Assembly (NCBI RefSeq): GCF_030409845.1
Contig: NZ_JAUFQQ010000003.1
Span: forward strand, 806,001-870,000
Direction: 5' to 3'
Length of the DNA: 64,000 nt
DNA from: Flavobacterium branchiarum
GTDB taxonomy: Bacteria > Bacteroidota > Bacteroidia > Flavobacteriales > Flavobacteriaceae
A program made the translations under genes and the position numbers. The notes under the pieces are model-generated. The model did not search any database. It had not been told where the DNA came from and was given only the letters and a program-made list of their open reading frames with translations. Below, one piece after another: positions 1-8,463 of this stretch. Every line of letters starts with the position of its first letter. The stretch's first letter is position 1.

Positions 1-1329
1 ATAGTAATCATTACCAGTAGCATTTGCAATTTCTTCTTCAGTATAGACTCTTTTTACGTAATCCTGAGCCATTAAATACTCTTTGAAAGCTTGTTTTACT
101 TTTACTAAATCTAAAGCTTTCTTTTTGATTTTTTCTTTATTCAAGAATAAGTTAAAGCTTGAGTAGTTTAAAACTAAATCATCACCAAAAGTTTTTGTTG
201 AAAATTCTTTTAAGTTTTTGCGTATGTCCTTAGGACTAATATTGTTTACGTTGTATTTATTGTCTTTAAGGTAATTTACATTCTCTGCCCCAGCATGATC
301 TGCAGTTAAGAACAATAAGTAATTATCTTTACCAACAGTTTTATCAAGGTAAGTTAAAAAGTCTGCAATAGTTTGATCTAAACGTAAATAAGTATCTTGT
401 AACTCCATAGATCGTGGTCCTAATAAATGCCCAACGTAATCTGTAGAAGAAAAACTAACTGTTAAGAAGTCAGTAATATCATCTTTTCCTAATTCTTCTT
501 TTTCGATTGCTTTTTTAGCAAAATCAGCTAATAAGTCATTTCCAAAAGGAGTAGATCGGATAACTCCAGCATCATTTTTTTCATACATATCTTTTAAGTT
601 GTATGGAAAAATAGGAGCTGCACTGTTGTATAATTTTCCTTCGTATGGGTTGTTGTCTGGTAAACTTTTGTTGTATGTAGCAAGTGGCTTATATAAATCC
701 CAACCTTTGTTTATGTATGGTAAATAATTTTTTTCGCTATTAAATTCGGTAACCCAATCAGGTAATTTATTTCCGTAAAACGTACTAGAAACAAAAGATC
801 CTGTTTTGCTATACCAAAAAGCCCAGTTTGCAAAGTGTCCTGCTGGTAAAATTGCTCCACGATCTTTAAGACTTACTCCAATTACTTTTCCTTGAAAATT
901 GGTTGACATTCTTAGTTCGTCAGTGATAGTTGTACTTAATAAGTTTTTAGGAGACATTTCGCCTTCTTCTTTAGTACCATCACCTATTGTTGCTACATCT
1001 GCATCTTCAGTACAATACATTTGTCTTCCTAATTTTCGGCTAAACCATTCGTTACCTACAATTCCATGTGTTGCTGGAGTTGTTCCTGTATAAATAGAAG
1101 CATGACCAGGAGCGGTATAAGTAGGCATGTAGTTGTAATGCATGTTTTGGAAAGTGTATCCATTATTCATAAGCCTTTTGAAACCATTTGCTGTAAAATC
1201 ATCAGAAAAGCGATATAGATATTCCATCTTCATCTGATCTACAACAATACCAACTACTAGTTTTGGGCGTTCTTGAGCATTTATTTGGGTAACGAACACA
1301 AATGCTAAAAATAAAATAAGTTTTTTCAT
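1..1329 (-). CDS. pafA: PafA-type alkaline phosphatase (3' end cut by window edge)
   Basis: Secreted phosphate monoesterase of the alkaline phosphatase superfamily, expected to release phosphate from organic esters in the periplasm. 443 codons lie in the window; the family is about 550 residues, so roughly the last 100 are missing. A signal peptide ends near QINAQ (residue 19). Residues Asp31, Thr72 (nucleophile, in TAPGHAS), Asn93, Lys155 and Arg157 (SLKDRG) have exactly the spacing of D38, T79, N100, K162 and R164 of PafA. Further metal ligands are near Asp297/His301 (TDYVGH) and Asp344/His345 (TADHAG). The last His ligand would lie beyond the edge. The Lys/Arg pair is the monoesterase signature that separates PafA from diesterase relatives. 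It appears to be transcribed alone. Confidence 0.9.
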   Translation of the reverse strand, partial: MKKLILFLAFVFVTQINAQERPKLVVGIVVDQMKMEYLYRFSDDFTANGFKRLMNNGYTFQNMHYNYMPTYTAPGHASIYTGTTPATHGIVGNEWFSRKLGRQMYCTEDADVATIGDGTKEEGEMSPKNLLSTTITDELRMSTNFQGKVIGVSLKDRGAILPAGHFANWAFWYSKTGSFVSSTFYGNKLPDWVTEFNSEKNYLPYINKGWDLYKPLATYNKSLPDNNPYEGKLYNSAAPIFPYNLKDMYEKNDAGVIRSTPFGNDLLADFAKKAIEKEELGKDDITDFLTVSFSSTDYVGHLLGPRSMELQDTYLRLDQTIADFLTYLDKTVGKDNYLLFLTADHAGAENVNYLKDNKYNVNNISPKDIRKNLKEFSTKTFGDDLVLNYSSFNLFLNKEKIKKKALDLVKVKQAFKEYLMAQDYVKRVYTEEEIANATGNDYY

Positions 1330-1438
1330 TGTTTTTAAAGTCTAATTTTACACAAAAATACTGATTCGAATTCAGAAAAAATTCAAAATTGAGATTGAAA
1401 AGCAAAAATGATTTTACTTTAACATAACTGGCATAAAA

Positions 1439-1468
1439 AAAAATCCTAAGTGTTAGCTTAGGATTTTT
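1439..1468 (-). terminator. intrinsic terminator of the DUF1456 gene
   Basis: A perfect 12-bp stem (AAAAATCCTAAG against CTTAGGATTTTT) with a 6-nt loop is followed on the minus strand by a run of Ts. The stop codon of the DUF1456 gene (1458-1460) lies inside the hairpin. Confidence 0.8.
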
Positions 1469-1928
1469 TGTTTTTACCGAAGTTGAATTTTACTTTTTCA
1501 ACTATTTGTATTTTTGGAGCAGATTTGCTATTGTTCTTTTTGAAAGGTTTTTTTGCAGGAGCTCCAGATTTATTAGATGGTGCTTGATCTCCTCTAGCTC
1601 TTTCTTCATCTTTTGATTTAGCTTTAAACTCAGGTCTTTCCTTTGTGCTACCTTTAGCGGGAATTTCTGCTTTGTGTTTTGCTAAAACATCATTAGGGTT
1701 TTTAGGATTTTCTTTTGTTCCTCTTAAATGAATTACCAATCCGTTTAAGAAGTTACGCAATACCTGATCTCCACATTCCATATAGTTTTCATGGTCTTCG
1801 GCTCTAAAAAAAGCACCCAACTCTGATTTTGAAATTCTAAAATCTACCAATTCTAATATTTCAACTATTTGGTCGTCACGGAGCATCAAGGCTACGCGTA
1901 GTTTTTTTAGGATATCGTTATTTGTCAT
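1458..1928 (-). CDS. DUF1456 (YehS-like) family protein
   Basis: A 156-residue soluble protein. The N-terminal part carries two related DUF1456 units (about 1-40, starting MTNNDILKKLRVALML, and about 65-110, VLRNFLNGLVIHLRG), matching E. coli YehS in layout. The C-terminal 50 residues are a Lys/Ala/Pro/Ser-rich basic tail (KKPFKKN), probably disordered and perhaps nucleic-acid binding; this tail is absent from YehS. No catalytic motif is visible and the family function is unknown. It stands alone between the pafA promoter region and the epimerase gene, with its own terminator overlapping the stop codon. Confidence 0.8.
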   Translation of the reverse strand: MTNNDILKKLRVALMLRDDQIVEILELVDFRISKSELGAFFRAEDHENYMECGDQVLRNFLNGLVIHLRGTKENPKNPNDVLAKHKAEIPAKGSTKERPEFKAKSKDEERARGDQAPSNKSGAPAKKPFKKNNSKSAPKIQIVEKVKFNFGKNKKS

Positions 1929-1998
1929 CGTTTAATTTTTTACAAAGGTACGTTTTAAATGTAATTGAATCGTTACTTTCCTAATATTGAAATGGTGA

Positions 1999-3018
1999 TT
2001 AATACAAGATTACTCCAGTTCCATTTCCTTCAGCATATTTTATCGCTCCATTTTGTATAATAACGCCACTTGCAATGTCTTTTTCTAATAGCAAAGGCCC
2101 ATCCATGTCGACATAATCAAGCTCAGGTAAAAGGTGGGCGATAGCCGAAATTCCGACTGTAGATTCTGTCATGCAACCAATCATTGTTTTTAATCCCAAT
2201 TGTTTTGCTTCCTGCAACATTCGACGTCCGGGAGTGATTCCGCCACATTTCATTAATTTTATGTTTACTCCATGAAAATGATTATGGCATTTAGCAATAT
2301 CGCTTTCGATGATGCAACTTTCATCGGCAACAATTGGTAAAACCGAATGTTTAAAAACTTCACGATGTCCTTCCCAATCATCAGCTTTGAGAGGTTGTTC
2401 TAGAAATTCGACTCCAAGTTTTTTTAGTTCGATAGCATTCTTAATCGTTTCCTCAACGCTCCATCCACAATTGGCATCAATCCTAAAAACGGCATTACTA
2501 TGTTTTCTTAATTCGGTTACAATAGCTATGTCTTCGGGAGTTCCAAGTTTTATTTTATAAATAGGCCAAGGTAATTCTTCCATTTTAGAAACCATTTTTT
2601 CTATAGAATCAATTCCGATGGTATAATTGGTTAATGGATTGTTCTGGATAGAATAATCCCATAGCTGATATAATTTTAAGCCTTTTTTTCTAGCATACCA
2701 ATCGTTGTATGCATTGTCTAAAGCGCATAAAGCAAATTTATTGTCTTGTAATAATGGATTTATTTTTGACCAAAACTCTTCTGGAGTTTCATCTTCTATT
2801 GCTTCAATTATTGGACGAATTTTTTCGATATCATTTTCTAATATCGGAATGGTAATATTATAATAAGGATTAGATGTTGCTTCACCAAAACCCGAATACC
2901 CCTCTTTTTTTAATTCTACGATTACTGTTGGTTGAAAATCGATCGTTTTTCTTGAAATCCTAAAAGTATGTTTTAATTTTAAATTGTATGCTCTGATAAT
3001 TAATTGCATAGCTGTCAT
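1999..3018 (-). CDS. dipeptide epimerase (L-Ala-D/L-Glu epimerase type, enolase superfamily)
   Basis: Predicted to epimerise dipeptides such as L-Ala-D-Glu released during murein recycling; 339 residues is the normal length. The enolase-superfamily set is complete: the KxK pair in IYKIKLG (about 155-160), metal ligands in FRIDANCGW (about 184-190), EQPL (about 208) and VADES (about 233), and the second catalytic Lys in VNIKLMKCGG (about 255). The muconate-lactonising subgroup N-terminal domain includes FGEATSNPYY. Substrate specificity cannot be fixed from sequence; Ala-Glu is the usual Bacteroidetes assignment. It is divergent from the TerB-like gene with a very short shared upstream region. 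Confidence 0.85.
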   Translation of the reverse strand: MTAMQLIIRAYNLKLKHTFRISRKTIDFQPTVIVELKKEGYSGFGEATSNPYYNITIPILENDIEKIRPIIEAIEDETPEEFWSKINPLLQDNKFALCALDNAYNDWYARKKGLKLYQLWDYSIQNNPLTNYTIGIDSIEKMVSKMEELPWPIYKIKLGTPEDIAIVTELRKHSNAVFRIDANCGWSVEETIKNAIELKKLGVEFLEQPLKADDWEGHREVFKHSVLPIVADESCIIESDIAKCHNHFHGVNIKLMKCGGITPGRRMLQEAKQLGLKTMIGCMTESTVGISAIAHLLPELDYVDMDGPLLLEKDIASGVIIQNGAIKYAEGNGTGVILY

Positions 3019-3020
3019 TT

Positions 3021-3051
3021 TTGTATTTTAAGTTTAAAAGCAATATTTTAG
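3021..3051 (+). promoter_or_regulatory. candidate promoter for the TerB-like gene
   Basis: TTG at 3021-3023, a 20-bp gap, then TATTTTAG at 3044-3051, close to the Bacteroidetes TTG-N19-TAnnTTTG promoter. Because it overlaps the longest possible reading frame, it argues for the internal ATG at 3069 as the true start. Confidence 0.4.
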
Positions 3052-3068
3052 CTAAAAATATGAATTTG

Positions 3069-3470
3069 ATGAATACTAATGCCGAAAAAATAAGTTTACT
3101 TTTAGAACTAATATCTTTCTCAACTGTCGATGGTGAATTGCATAAGAGAGAGTATGATTTTTTGTCGTTGGTTGCTCAGGAATTAAATATTGACGAAGTG
3201 ACTTTTAAAGATTTATTTCATCAGGAAATCCCTTCATTGGTTATTAAATCCGAATTCCAACGTATTCAGCAATTTTACAGATTGGCTTTAATTATGCATT
3301 GCGATGGTATATTGCATACTAGAGAAGCTGCAGCAATACAACAAATCGCTATCGATATGGGATTAAATCCTATAGCAACGAAGCGTATTCTTAATTTAAT
3401 GAAGGATGCACCAAATGCAATGATTGATCCTGAGTTATTATTGAAAATTTTTCAGGAGCAACATAATTAA
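3069..3470 (+). CDS. TerB-like small helical protein
   Basis: A 133-residue all-helical protein resembling the tellurite-resistance TerB / DjlA N-terminal fold: two repeats each with an acidic loop, FSTVDGELHKREYDFL and MHCDGILHTREAAAI, giving a D-G-x-x-x-x-E pattern typical of TerB metal sites. The reading frame is open upstream to a TTG at 3021, but a promoter-like sequence occupies that part. ATGs at 3060 and 3069 are both possible; MNTNAEKISLL (3069) looks like the real N-terminus. In related genomes such genes are sometimes mislabelled as excinuclease B because of their neighbour. Its last bases overlap the 3' end of uvrB by 4 bp. Confidence 0.7.
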   Translation: MNTNAEKISLLLELISFSTVDGELHKREYDFLSLVAQELNIDEVTFKDLFHQEIPSLVIKSEFQRIQQFYRLALIMHCDGILHTREAAAIQQIAIDMGLNPIATKRILNLMKDAPNAMIDPELLLKIFQEQHN

Positions 3471-5458
3471 GGCAATTGTTCTTGTAGTTTTTTAATATCG
3501 TCACGCAATTTTGCTGCCTGAAGAAAGTCAAGCTCTTTTGCAGCTTTTTCCATTGATTTACGTTTTTCACGAATCAATTTTTCTAGTTCTGCTTTAGATA
3601 AATAAGCAGTTTCAGGTTCAGCTGCTTCGCTTAAAGTGTGACCTAATTCATATTCTACTAATGGATTTTTGACAAATGCACTTTCGATTTTTTTATTTAA
3701 TGCCTGTGGAACTTGGTTGTGTTCGAGGTTAAAATTAATTTGTTTTGTACGGCGATAATTGGTTTCATCGATAGTTTTTTGCATGCTTGCCGTAATTTTA
3801 TCAGCATACATAATTGCTTTTCCGTTGATGTTTCTCGCAGCACGACCAATGGTTTGTGTTAATGATCTATGACTACGTAAGAAACCTTCTTTATCAGCAT
3901 CAAGAATTGCAACAAGTGAAACTTCGGGTAAATCCAAACCTTCACGGAGTAAATTTACTCCAATTAGGACATCAAAAATTCCTTTTCGTAAATCCTGCAT
4001 AATTTCGATACGTTCTAGAGTATCTACATCTGAGTGAATGTAACGACATCGAATACTAACTTTGGTTAAGTATTTGGCTAATTCTTCAGCCATTCTTTTT
4101 GTTAAAGTAGTGACTAAAACACGTTCGTCTAATTCGCAACGGATTTGAATTTCTTCGATTAAATCATCAATCTGATTCAAACTTGGGCGTACTTCGATAA
4201 TTGGATCTAATAACCCAGTTGGACGAATTACTTGCTCTACATACACACCGTCTGTTTTTTGTAATTCATAATCTGCTGGAGTAGCCGAAACATAAATTAC
4301 TTGGTTTTGCATGGCTTCAAATTCTTCAAATTTTAAAGGACGATTGTCCATTGCAGCAGGTAAGCGGAAACCATATTCAACAAGATTCTCCTTACGACTT
4401 CTATCTCCTCCATACATGGCATGAACTTGTGATAGTGTAACGTGACTTTCATCTACTACCATTAAATAATCATCTGGAAAATAATCAAGCAAACAGAATG
4501 GTCTTGTTCCTGCTTCTCTTCCGTCTAGATAACGAGAATAGTTTTCGATACCTGAACAATACCCTAGCTCACGAATCATTTCTAAATCAAAATTGGTACG
4601 TTCTTCTAGCCGTTTTGCTTCTAGGTGTTTTCCTATTTCTTTAAAATAATCAACTTGTTTAACCAAGTCTTGTTGTATTTGCCAAATTGCTCCTTGTAAT
4701 ACATCTGGTGATGTTACAAACATATTGGCAGGGTAGATTGTAAGTTTGTTGAATTTCTCAATTACTTGAGACGTTTTTATATCAAAAGATTCTATTTCTT
4801 CTATTTCATCTCCAAAAAAGTGAATTCTATATCCATCATCTGCATAGCTAGGATATACCTCTACAGTGTCTCCTTTTATTCTGAAACTTCCGGGGATAAA
4901 ATCGGCTTCGGTTCTTGAATATAAACTTTGTACAAGACTATGTAATAATTTGGTTCTCGAAATAACCTGATCTCTTTCTATTGCAATAACATTTTTTTGG
5001 AATTCTACTGGATTTCCGATACCATACAAACAAGAAACAGAAGCTACGACTAATATATCGCGTCGTCCTGAAAGTAGGGATGATGTTGTGCTTAAACGCA
5101 TTTTCTCCAACTCTTCGTTTATAGATAAATCTTTCTCTATAAATACTCCAGTAACGGGCATAAAAGCTTCTGGCTGATAGTAATCATAGTAGGAAACGAA
5201 ATATTCTACGGCGTTGTTTGGAAAAAACTGTTTGAATTCTGAATATAATTGTGCCGCCAATGTTTTGTTGTGTGCCAAAACCAAAGTTGGTCTTTGCACT
5301 TCTTGAATAACGTTGGCAACTGTAAATGTTTTTCCTGAACCTGTTACCCCAAGTAGCGTTTGGTATTTTTCGCCATCGATTATACCTTGGGTTAATTTTT
5401 CAATTGCTTGCGGTTGATCTCCTTTTGGACTGTAATCTGAGGCTACTTGAAAATTCAT
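3467..5458 (-). CDS. uvrB: UvrABC excinuclease subunit B
   Basis: Damage-recognition helicase-like subunit of nucleotide excision repair, cytoplasmic; 663 residues is the normal size. Walker A GVTGSGKTFT (about 39-48), the Tyr-rich beta-hairpin SYYDYYQPEAF (about 89-100), DESH Walker B (about 337), the motif VIYVSATPADYE, helicase motif VI QTIGRAARN (about 538), and a C-terminal UVR domain (about 625-660) that contacts UvrC. Monocistronic here; uvrA and uvrC are not in the window. Converges on the TerB-like gene. Confidence 0.97.
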   Translation of the reverse strand: MNFQVASDYSPKGDQPQAIEKLTQGIIDGEKYQTLLGVTGSGKTFTVANVIQEVQRPTLVLAHNKTLAAQLYSEFKQFFPNNAVEYFVSYYDYYQPEAFMPVTGVFIEKDLSINEELEKMRLSTTSSLLSGRRDILVVASVSCLYGIGNPVEFQKNVIAIERDQVISRTKLLHSLVQSLYSRTEADFIPGSFRIKGDTVEVYPSYADDGYRIHFFGDEIEEIESFDIKTSQVIEKFNKLTIYPANMFVTSPDVLQGAIWQIQQDLVKQVDYFKEIGKHLEAKRLEERTNFDLEMIRELGYCSGIENYSRYLDGREAGTRPFCLLDYFPDDYLMVVDESHVTLSQVHAMYGGDRSRKENLVEYGFRLPAAMDNRPLKFEEFEAMQNQVIYVSATPADYELQKTDGVYVEQVIRPTGLLDPIIEVRPSLNQIDDLIEEIQIRCELDERVLVTTLTKRMAEELAKYLTKVSIRCRYIHSDVDTLERIEIMQDLRKGIFDVLIGVNLLREGLDLPEVSLVAILDADKEGFLRSHRSLTQTIGRAARNINGKAIMYADKITASMQKTIDETNYRRTKQINFNLEHNQVPQALNKKIESAFVKNPLVEYELGHTLSEAAEPETAYLSKAELEKLIREKRKSMEKAAKELDFLQAAKLRDDIKKLQEQLP

Positions 5459-5803
5459 TTCTATATATTAGAATTGTTGGAATGTAAAGTTACAAAACAA
5501 AAATAGAAATTAGGATTCTTGTTTTTGATTTGAAAGTTGTGACAAGATTAAAATCGGTATAATTCTATCTAACTTAGTAATTAGAAGATGTATAAATATA
5601 TCGCTCCGCTGTAGCTTTTGGAGCTATTTTGGAGCTAATATAATTTTATCTTGATTTATCGTTGAATTTTTTATGGAATAGTTTGCTAGCTTCTCTTTGT
5701 CAAAGTCTCAGGAATATTTTATCGAATTAATACTGAAAGTTATACAGAGAAAGCATATCAATGTTTCTATATGTTAGAAGCGATATTTTATTATAGAAAT
5801 AAT
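5459..5803. other. intergenic region, no gene seen
   Basis: 345 bp between the uvrB start and the rlmF stop. No reading frame of note in either strand. Around 5603-5640 the words GCTCCGCTGTAGC and TTTGGAGCTA occur as short repeats. A near-consensus promoter element TAACTTTA (minus strand, 5485-5492) lies about 27 bp upstream of the uvrB start. Otherwise nothing recognisable. Confidence 0.5.
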
Positions 5804-6766
5804 TTAAAGTTCGGTTTTAAAATTCCATTTAGCTTGTTGTGCTTCGGTAAGAAATGACCAAGCGACGATACGACTAGTTTTCTGACCTTGTGCCATATCT
5901 ATTGTTTTTACAATTGAAGCATTTACTTTGTTCAATGTTTTGTAGATGCTAGATAGATTCTCTTTTTTAGAAACTAATGTAGTAAACCACAAACATTGCA
6001 TTGGGTATTTGGCACTTTCATATATCATTTGTGTAACAAATCCTATTTCTCCACCATCGCACCATAATTCGGCATTATGGCCTCCAAAGTTTAAAACAGG
6101 AGCTGCTTTTCTATTGGCTTTTGGATCTAGACTTGTTGCTTTTCGAACGGCACTTTTATTTGCTTCTTCTGATGAAGAGTGAAATGGAGGATTGCAAATC
6201 GTAAATGTAAATCTGTCTTCTGGCGTAATTATATTTTTGAATATAAAACGAGACTCTGTTTGCTGTTGCAAACTGATAGCGTCAATTAGTTTAGGATTGG
6301 CTTCGATTATTTTACTGCAATTTTGGATTGCTCTTTCATCGATATCAGTTCCAACAAAACTCCAGCCATAAACTGCATTTCCTAATATTGGATAAATGCA
6401 ATTGGCACCAATACCTATATCTAAACCTAAAACACCTTCACCTTCAGGAATTACTCCGTTATTTGTTGTTGCTAATAAATCGGCTAAGTAATGTATGTAA
6501 TCTGCTCTTCCAGGAATTGGAGGGCAAAGAAAATTTTTAGGAATGTCCCAGTTTTGGATGTCGTAATAATGAATCAACAAGGCTTTATTAAGTGCCTTTA
6601 CTGCTTCGGGATCACTAAAATCAATCGTTTCGATTCCGTGTTCGTTTATCCCCACGAATTTTTTTAATTCGGGATAATCCGTAATTAGTTGTTCAAAATC
6701 GTAGCGTGAACGATGTGGGTTTCTAGGATGTAGACTCGTTTTCTCGGCGTTATTTGTAGCTTTCAT
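5804..6766 (-). CDS. rlmF: 23S rRNA (adenine(1618)-N6)-methyltransferase
   Basis: SAM-dependent methyltransferase that modifies A1618 of 23S rRNA. The Rossmann SAM loop GLDIGIGANCIYP (around residue 115) and the N6-adenine methyltransferase motif NPPFHSS (around residue 195) are present, and the N-terminal HPRNPHRSRYDFEQL is characteristic of RlmF. An in-frame ATG exists upstream at 6796, but a promoter-like TATCTTTG (6784-6791, minus strand) lies between the two, so MKATNNAEK at 6766 (320 residues) is the better start. Single gene, minus strand. Confidence 0.93.
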   Translation of the reverse strand: MKATNNAEKTSLHPRNPHRSRYDFEQLITDYPELKKFVGINEHGIETIDFSDPEAVKALNKALLIHYYDIQNWDIPKNFLCPPIPGRADYIHYLADLLATTNNGVIPEGEGVLGLDIGIGANCIYPILGNAVYGWSFVGTDIDERAIQNCSKIIEANPKLIDAISLQQQTESRFIFKNIITPEDRFTFTICNPPFHSSSEEANKSAVRKATSLDPKANRKAAPVLNFGGHNAELWCDGGEIGFVTQMIYESAKYPMQCLWFTTLVSKKENLSSIYKTLNKVNASIVKTIDMAQGQKTSRIVAWSFLTEAQQAKWNFKTEL

Positions 6767-6783
6767 TATTCTTAATTTCCGTG

Positions 6784-6791
6784 CAAAGATA
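6784..6791 (-). promoter_or_regulatory. TAnnTTTG -7 element upstream of rlmF
   Basis: TATCTTTG on the minus strand, 17 bp upstream of the chosen rlmF ATG. It matches the Bacteroidetes -7 box; no clear TTG -33 element is seen. Confidence 0.5.
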
Positions 6792-6900
6792 GTCATTACT
6801 TTTTTGTGAAAATCTTAGATCGATTGTTATTAAAATTAGGGTTTAATTTTCCCTTAATTAAATATTGATTTTTAATTAATTTGAAGGAACCATGAATAGT

Positions 6901-7452
6901 CTACTTAAATATCGAATTTTTGAAATTTTCTAATAGCACTGCCCCTTTTTCTTTATCATTATAAATAAGAAATACTGAGAAAACTTTCTTTTTGATGGAT
7001 GTACCATAAACTTCGGTAATTAAATAAGACTTATCTGGGAAGATGTATTCGTGTTTGAGGTGGTTAAATTCGATGTTACTTATTTTTAATTTTTCATCTG
7101 ATTTATTTACTTCTATTTTTACATTTTTCAGACTTACTTCGTACATGGCTTTTTGGAAGTCCATAAAAGCATTTGAATTGGTTTTAAAATCGTTATCATT
7201 GTAGGCTACAAAATAATTTAAGCTATCTATTTTTATAGCAATTAGTATTTTAGAATTTTCGTCAGTTTCTAATTTGTATCCTTTTTTTGTATTTTCTTTA
7301 TTTTTTTCTTTTAACCAATTCTCACTTTCAATTAATTCACATTGTTCGGGTATTTCAATTTTCCAATTAAATTGACTGCTTTTGAAGGTTTTATTTTGAC
7401 TGAATGAAAAATTGATAATAAATAATAATGTAATAAGTAGTTTAGTTTTCAT
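6901..7452 (-). CDS. secreted hypothetical protein
   Basis: 183 residues starting MKTKLLITLLFIINFSFSQ, a clear signal peptide with cleavage before Gln/Asn near residue 19. The mature part is a mixed charged protein (SSQFNWKIEIPEQCELIES near the start; DKSYLITEVYGT near the C-terminus), consistent with a small periplasmic alpha/beta domain. I do not recognise the family. The frame is open 33 codons further upstream, but that part is read through a repeat element (7506-7583), so the internal Met before the signal peptide is chosen. Confidence 0.6.
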   Translation of the reverse strand: MKTKLLITLLFIINFSFSQNKTFKSSQFNWKIEIPEQCELIESENWLKEKNKENTKKGYKLETDENSKILIAIKIDSLNYFVAYNDNDFKTNSNAFMDFQKAMYEVSLKNVKIEVNKSDEKLKISNIEFNHLKHEYIFPDKSYLITEVYGTSIKKKVFSVFLIYNDKEKGAVLLENFKNSIFK

Positions 7453-7505
7453 GTATGTTTTAAAATAGAGAGGATACTTATAGTGTTGTAATGAAATTGT
7501 TTGGT

Positions 7506-7583
7506 TTAGCCCCGATTGAGCTGGTATCCTTTTTGGGCTTTTTTTGCCCAAAAAGATTGAGGCAAAAGCGGGAATTGGCTCCT
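7506..7583. repeat. palindromic intergenic repeat element
   Basis: About 78 bp running from TTTAGCCCCGAT to AATTGGCTCC, with a central perfect inverted repeat (CTTTTTGGGC 7529-7538 against GCCCAAAAAG 7546-7555). It resembles, from memory, an interspersed element common at 3' ends of genes in Flavobacterium genomes (bounded by GGAGC...CCCGC and ATCGGGGCTA). Only one copy is in this window. It sits 10 bp past the stop of the thiamine pyrophosphokinase gene and may act as its terminator. Confidence 0.5.
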
Positions 7584-7593
7584 GAAAAAAGAA

Positions 7594-8256
7594 TTAATCA
7601 AAGCATTCCATTAGTAATAAATCGCCATCGGTATAAGTGATTTTTACGATTCCATCTTTAGAAACGGCATTGCTACTGCTGGTTCTATAGCCTATTGTGA
7701 GCGTGTCGTTGTGTAGAGGATATACTAAATTATCTGAAAAAACACCGTTTGCTACTCCAATTGGGATAAGTGATATTGGGGTGTTAGCAGTGTACCATTT
7801 TTCGAATTTATTTGGCAATAAAAATATTTTGGAATGATCGTCGAGGATTACAATCTTCAACAAATTTCGGTAGCGAACAATATTGGTTATGTTTGCAATG
7901 GTATGATCGGCTCTTTTTCCGGTTGCCCAAATTACATTTACTGCGGGTATTTTTCGTTCGATTAAATAATCGAATGCTTTTTCTAAATCAGTTTTGTCTT
8001 GATCTGGAGTATGTACAATTTCGATTGGATATTGTGTGGGTTTGTATATTTCGGGGTCAAATCCACGATCGAAATCACCTAATAAGACATCGACTTTTAT
8101 GCCTAAATCGACTACGCGTTCCATGGCCGAATCCAATACGATTATCAAAGGAGACCATTCTAATAATTGTCCTAATAATTCAGGATTGCAGGCTGCTCCG
8201 TTTGCTATGATTAATGCAGGTTCTTGGTCGTCGCGTACGATATGATGTGATGACAT
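7594..8256 (-). CDS. thiamine diphosphokinase
   Basis: Transfers pyrophosphate from ATP to thiamine to make thiamine diphosphate; cytoplasmic, 220 residues. Recognisable features are ALIIANGAACNPE near the N-terminus, DVLLGDFD (about 56-63), the metal/nucleotide motif TPDQDKTDLEKAFDYL (about 83-98), GKRADHTIANI (about 113-123), and the C-terminal thiamine-binding motif RTSSSNAV (about 191). No thiamine riboswitch was found upstream. It stands alone on the minus strand with the palindromic repeat immediately downstream. Confidence 0.9.
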   Translation of the reverse strand: MSSHHIVRDDQEPALIIANGAACNPELLGQLLEWSPLIIVLDSAMERVVDLGIKVDVLLGDFDRGFDPEIYKPTQYPIEIVHTPDQDKTDLEKAFDYLIERKIPAVNVIWATGKRADHTIANITNIVRYRNLLKIVILDDHSKIFLLPNKFEKWYTANTPISLIPIGVANGVFSDNLVYPLHNDTLTIGYRTSSSNAVSKDGIVKITYTDGDLLLMECFD

Positions 8257-8386
8257 TTATGGTTTAGATTTAAAATGTGCCGTAAATGTACGAAAGTAAA
8301 AAGTAACTATTTTTCTACTATTAAGGGATTAAGGAAATAAAGTTTTTTTAATCAAAGAATATTATGGTTGAAAGGATTTTATGCTA

Positions 8387-8425
8387 ATTCCGTTCTGATG
8401 CCGAAACATAAGAACGGATTTTTTG
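8387..8425. terminator. hairpin downstream of the RidA-like gene
   Basis: An 8-bp stem TCCGTTCT / AGAACGGA (8389-8396 and 8411-8418) around a 14-nt loop. The T run is on the plus-strand side although the only gene ending nearby is on the minus strand, so its orientation as a terminator is uncertain. Confidence 0.4.
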
Positions 8426-8463
8426 AATCTTTGTGACTTATTGGTTTAGCTTTTTTAGTGGAA

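Noticed and set aside
7453..7551. 33-codon N-terminal extension of the secreted hypothetical protein
   Set aside because: It is read through the palindromic repeat; the signal peptide begins at the internal Met at 7452.
8257..8463. Thiamine riboswitch near the thiamine diphosphokinase gene
   Set aside because: No CTGAGA/ACCTGA-type core elements are present upstream of 8256.
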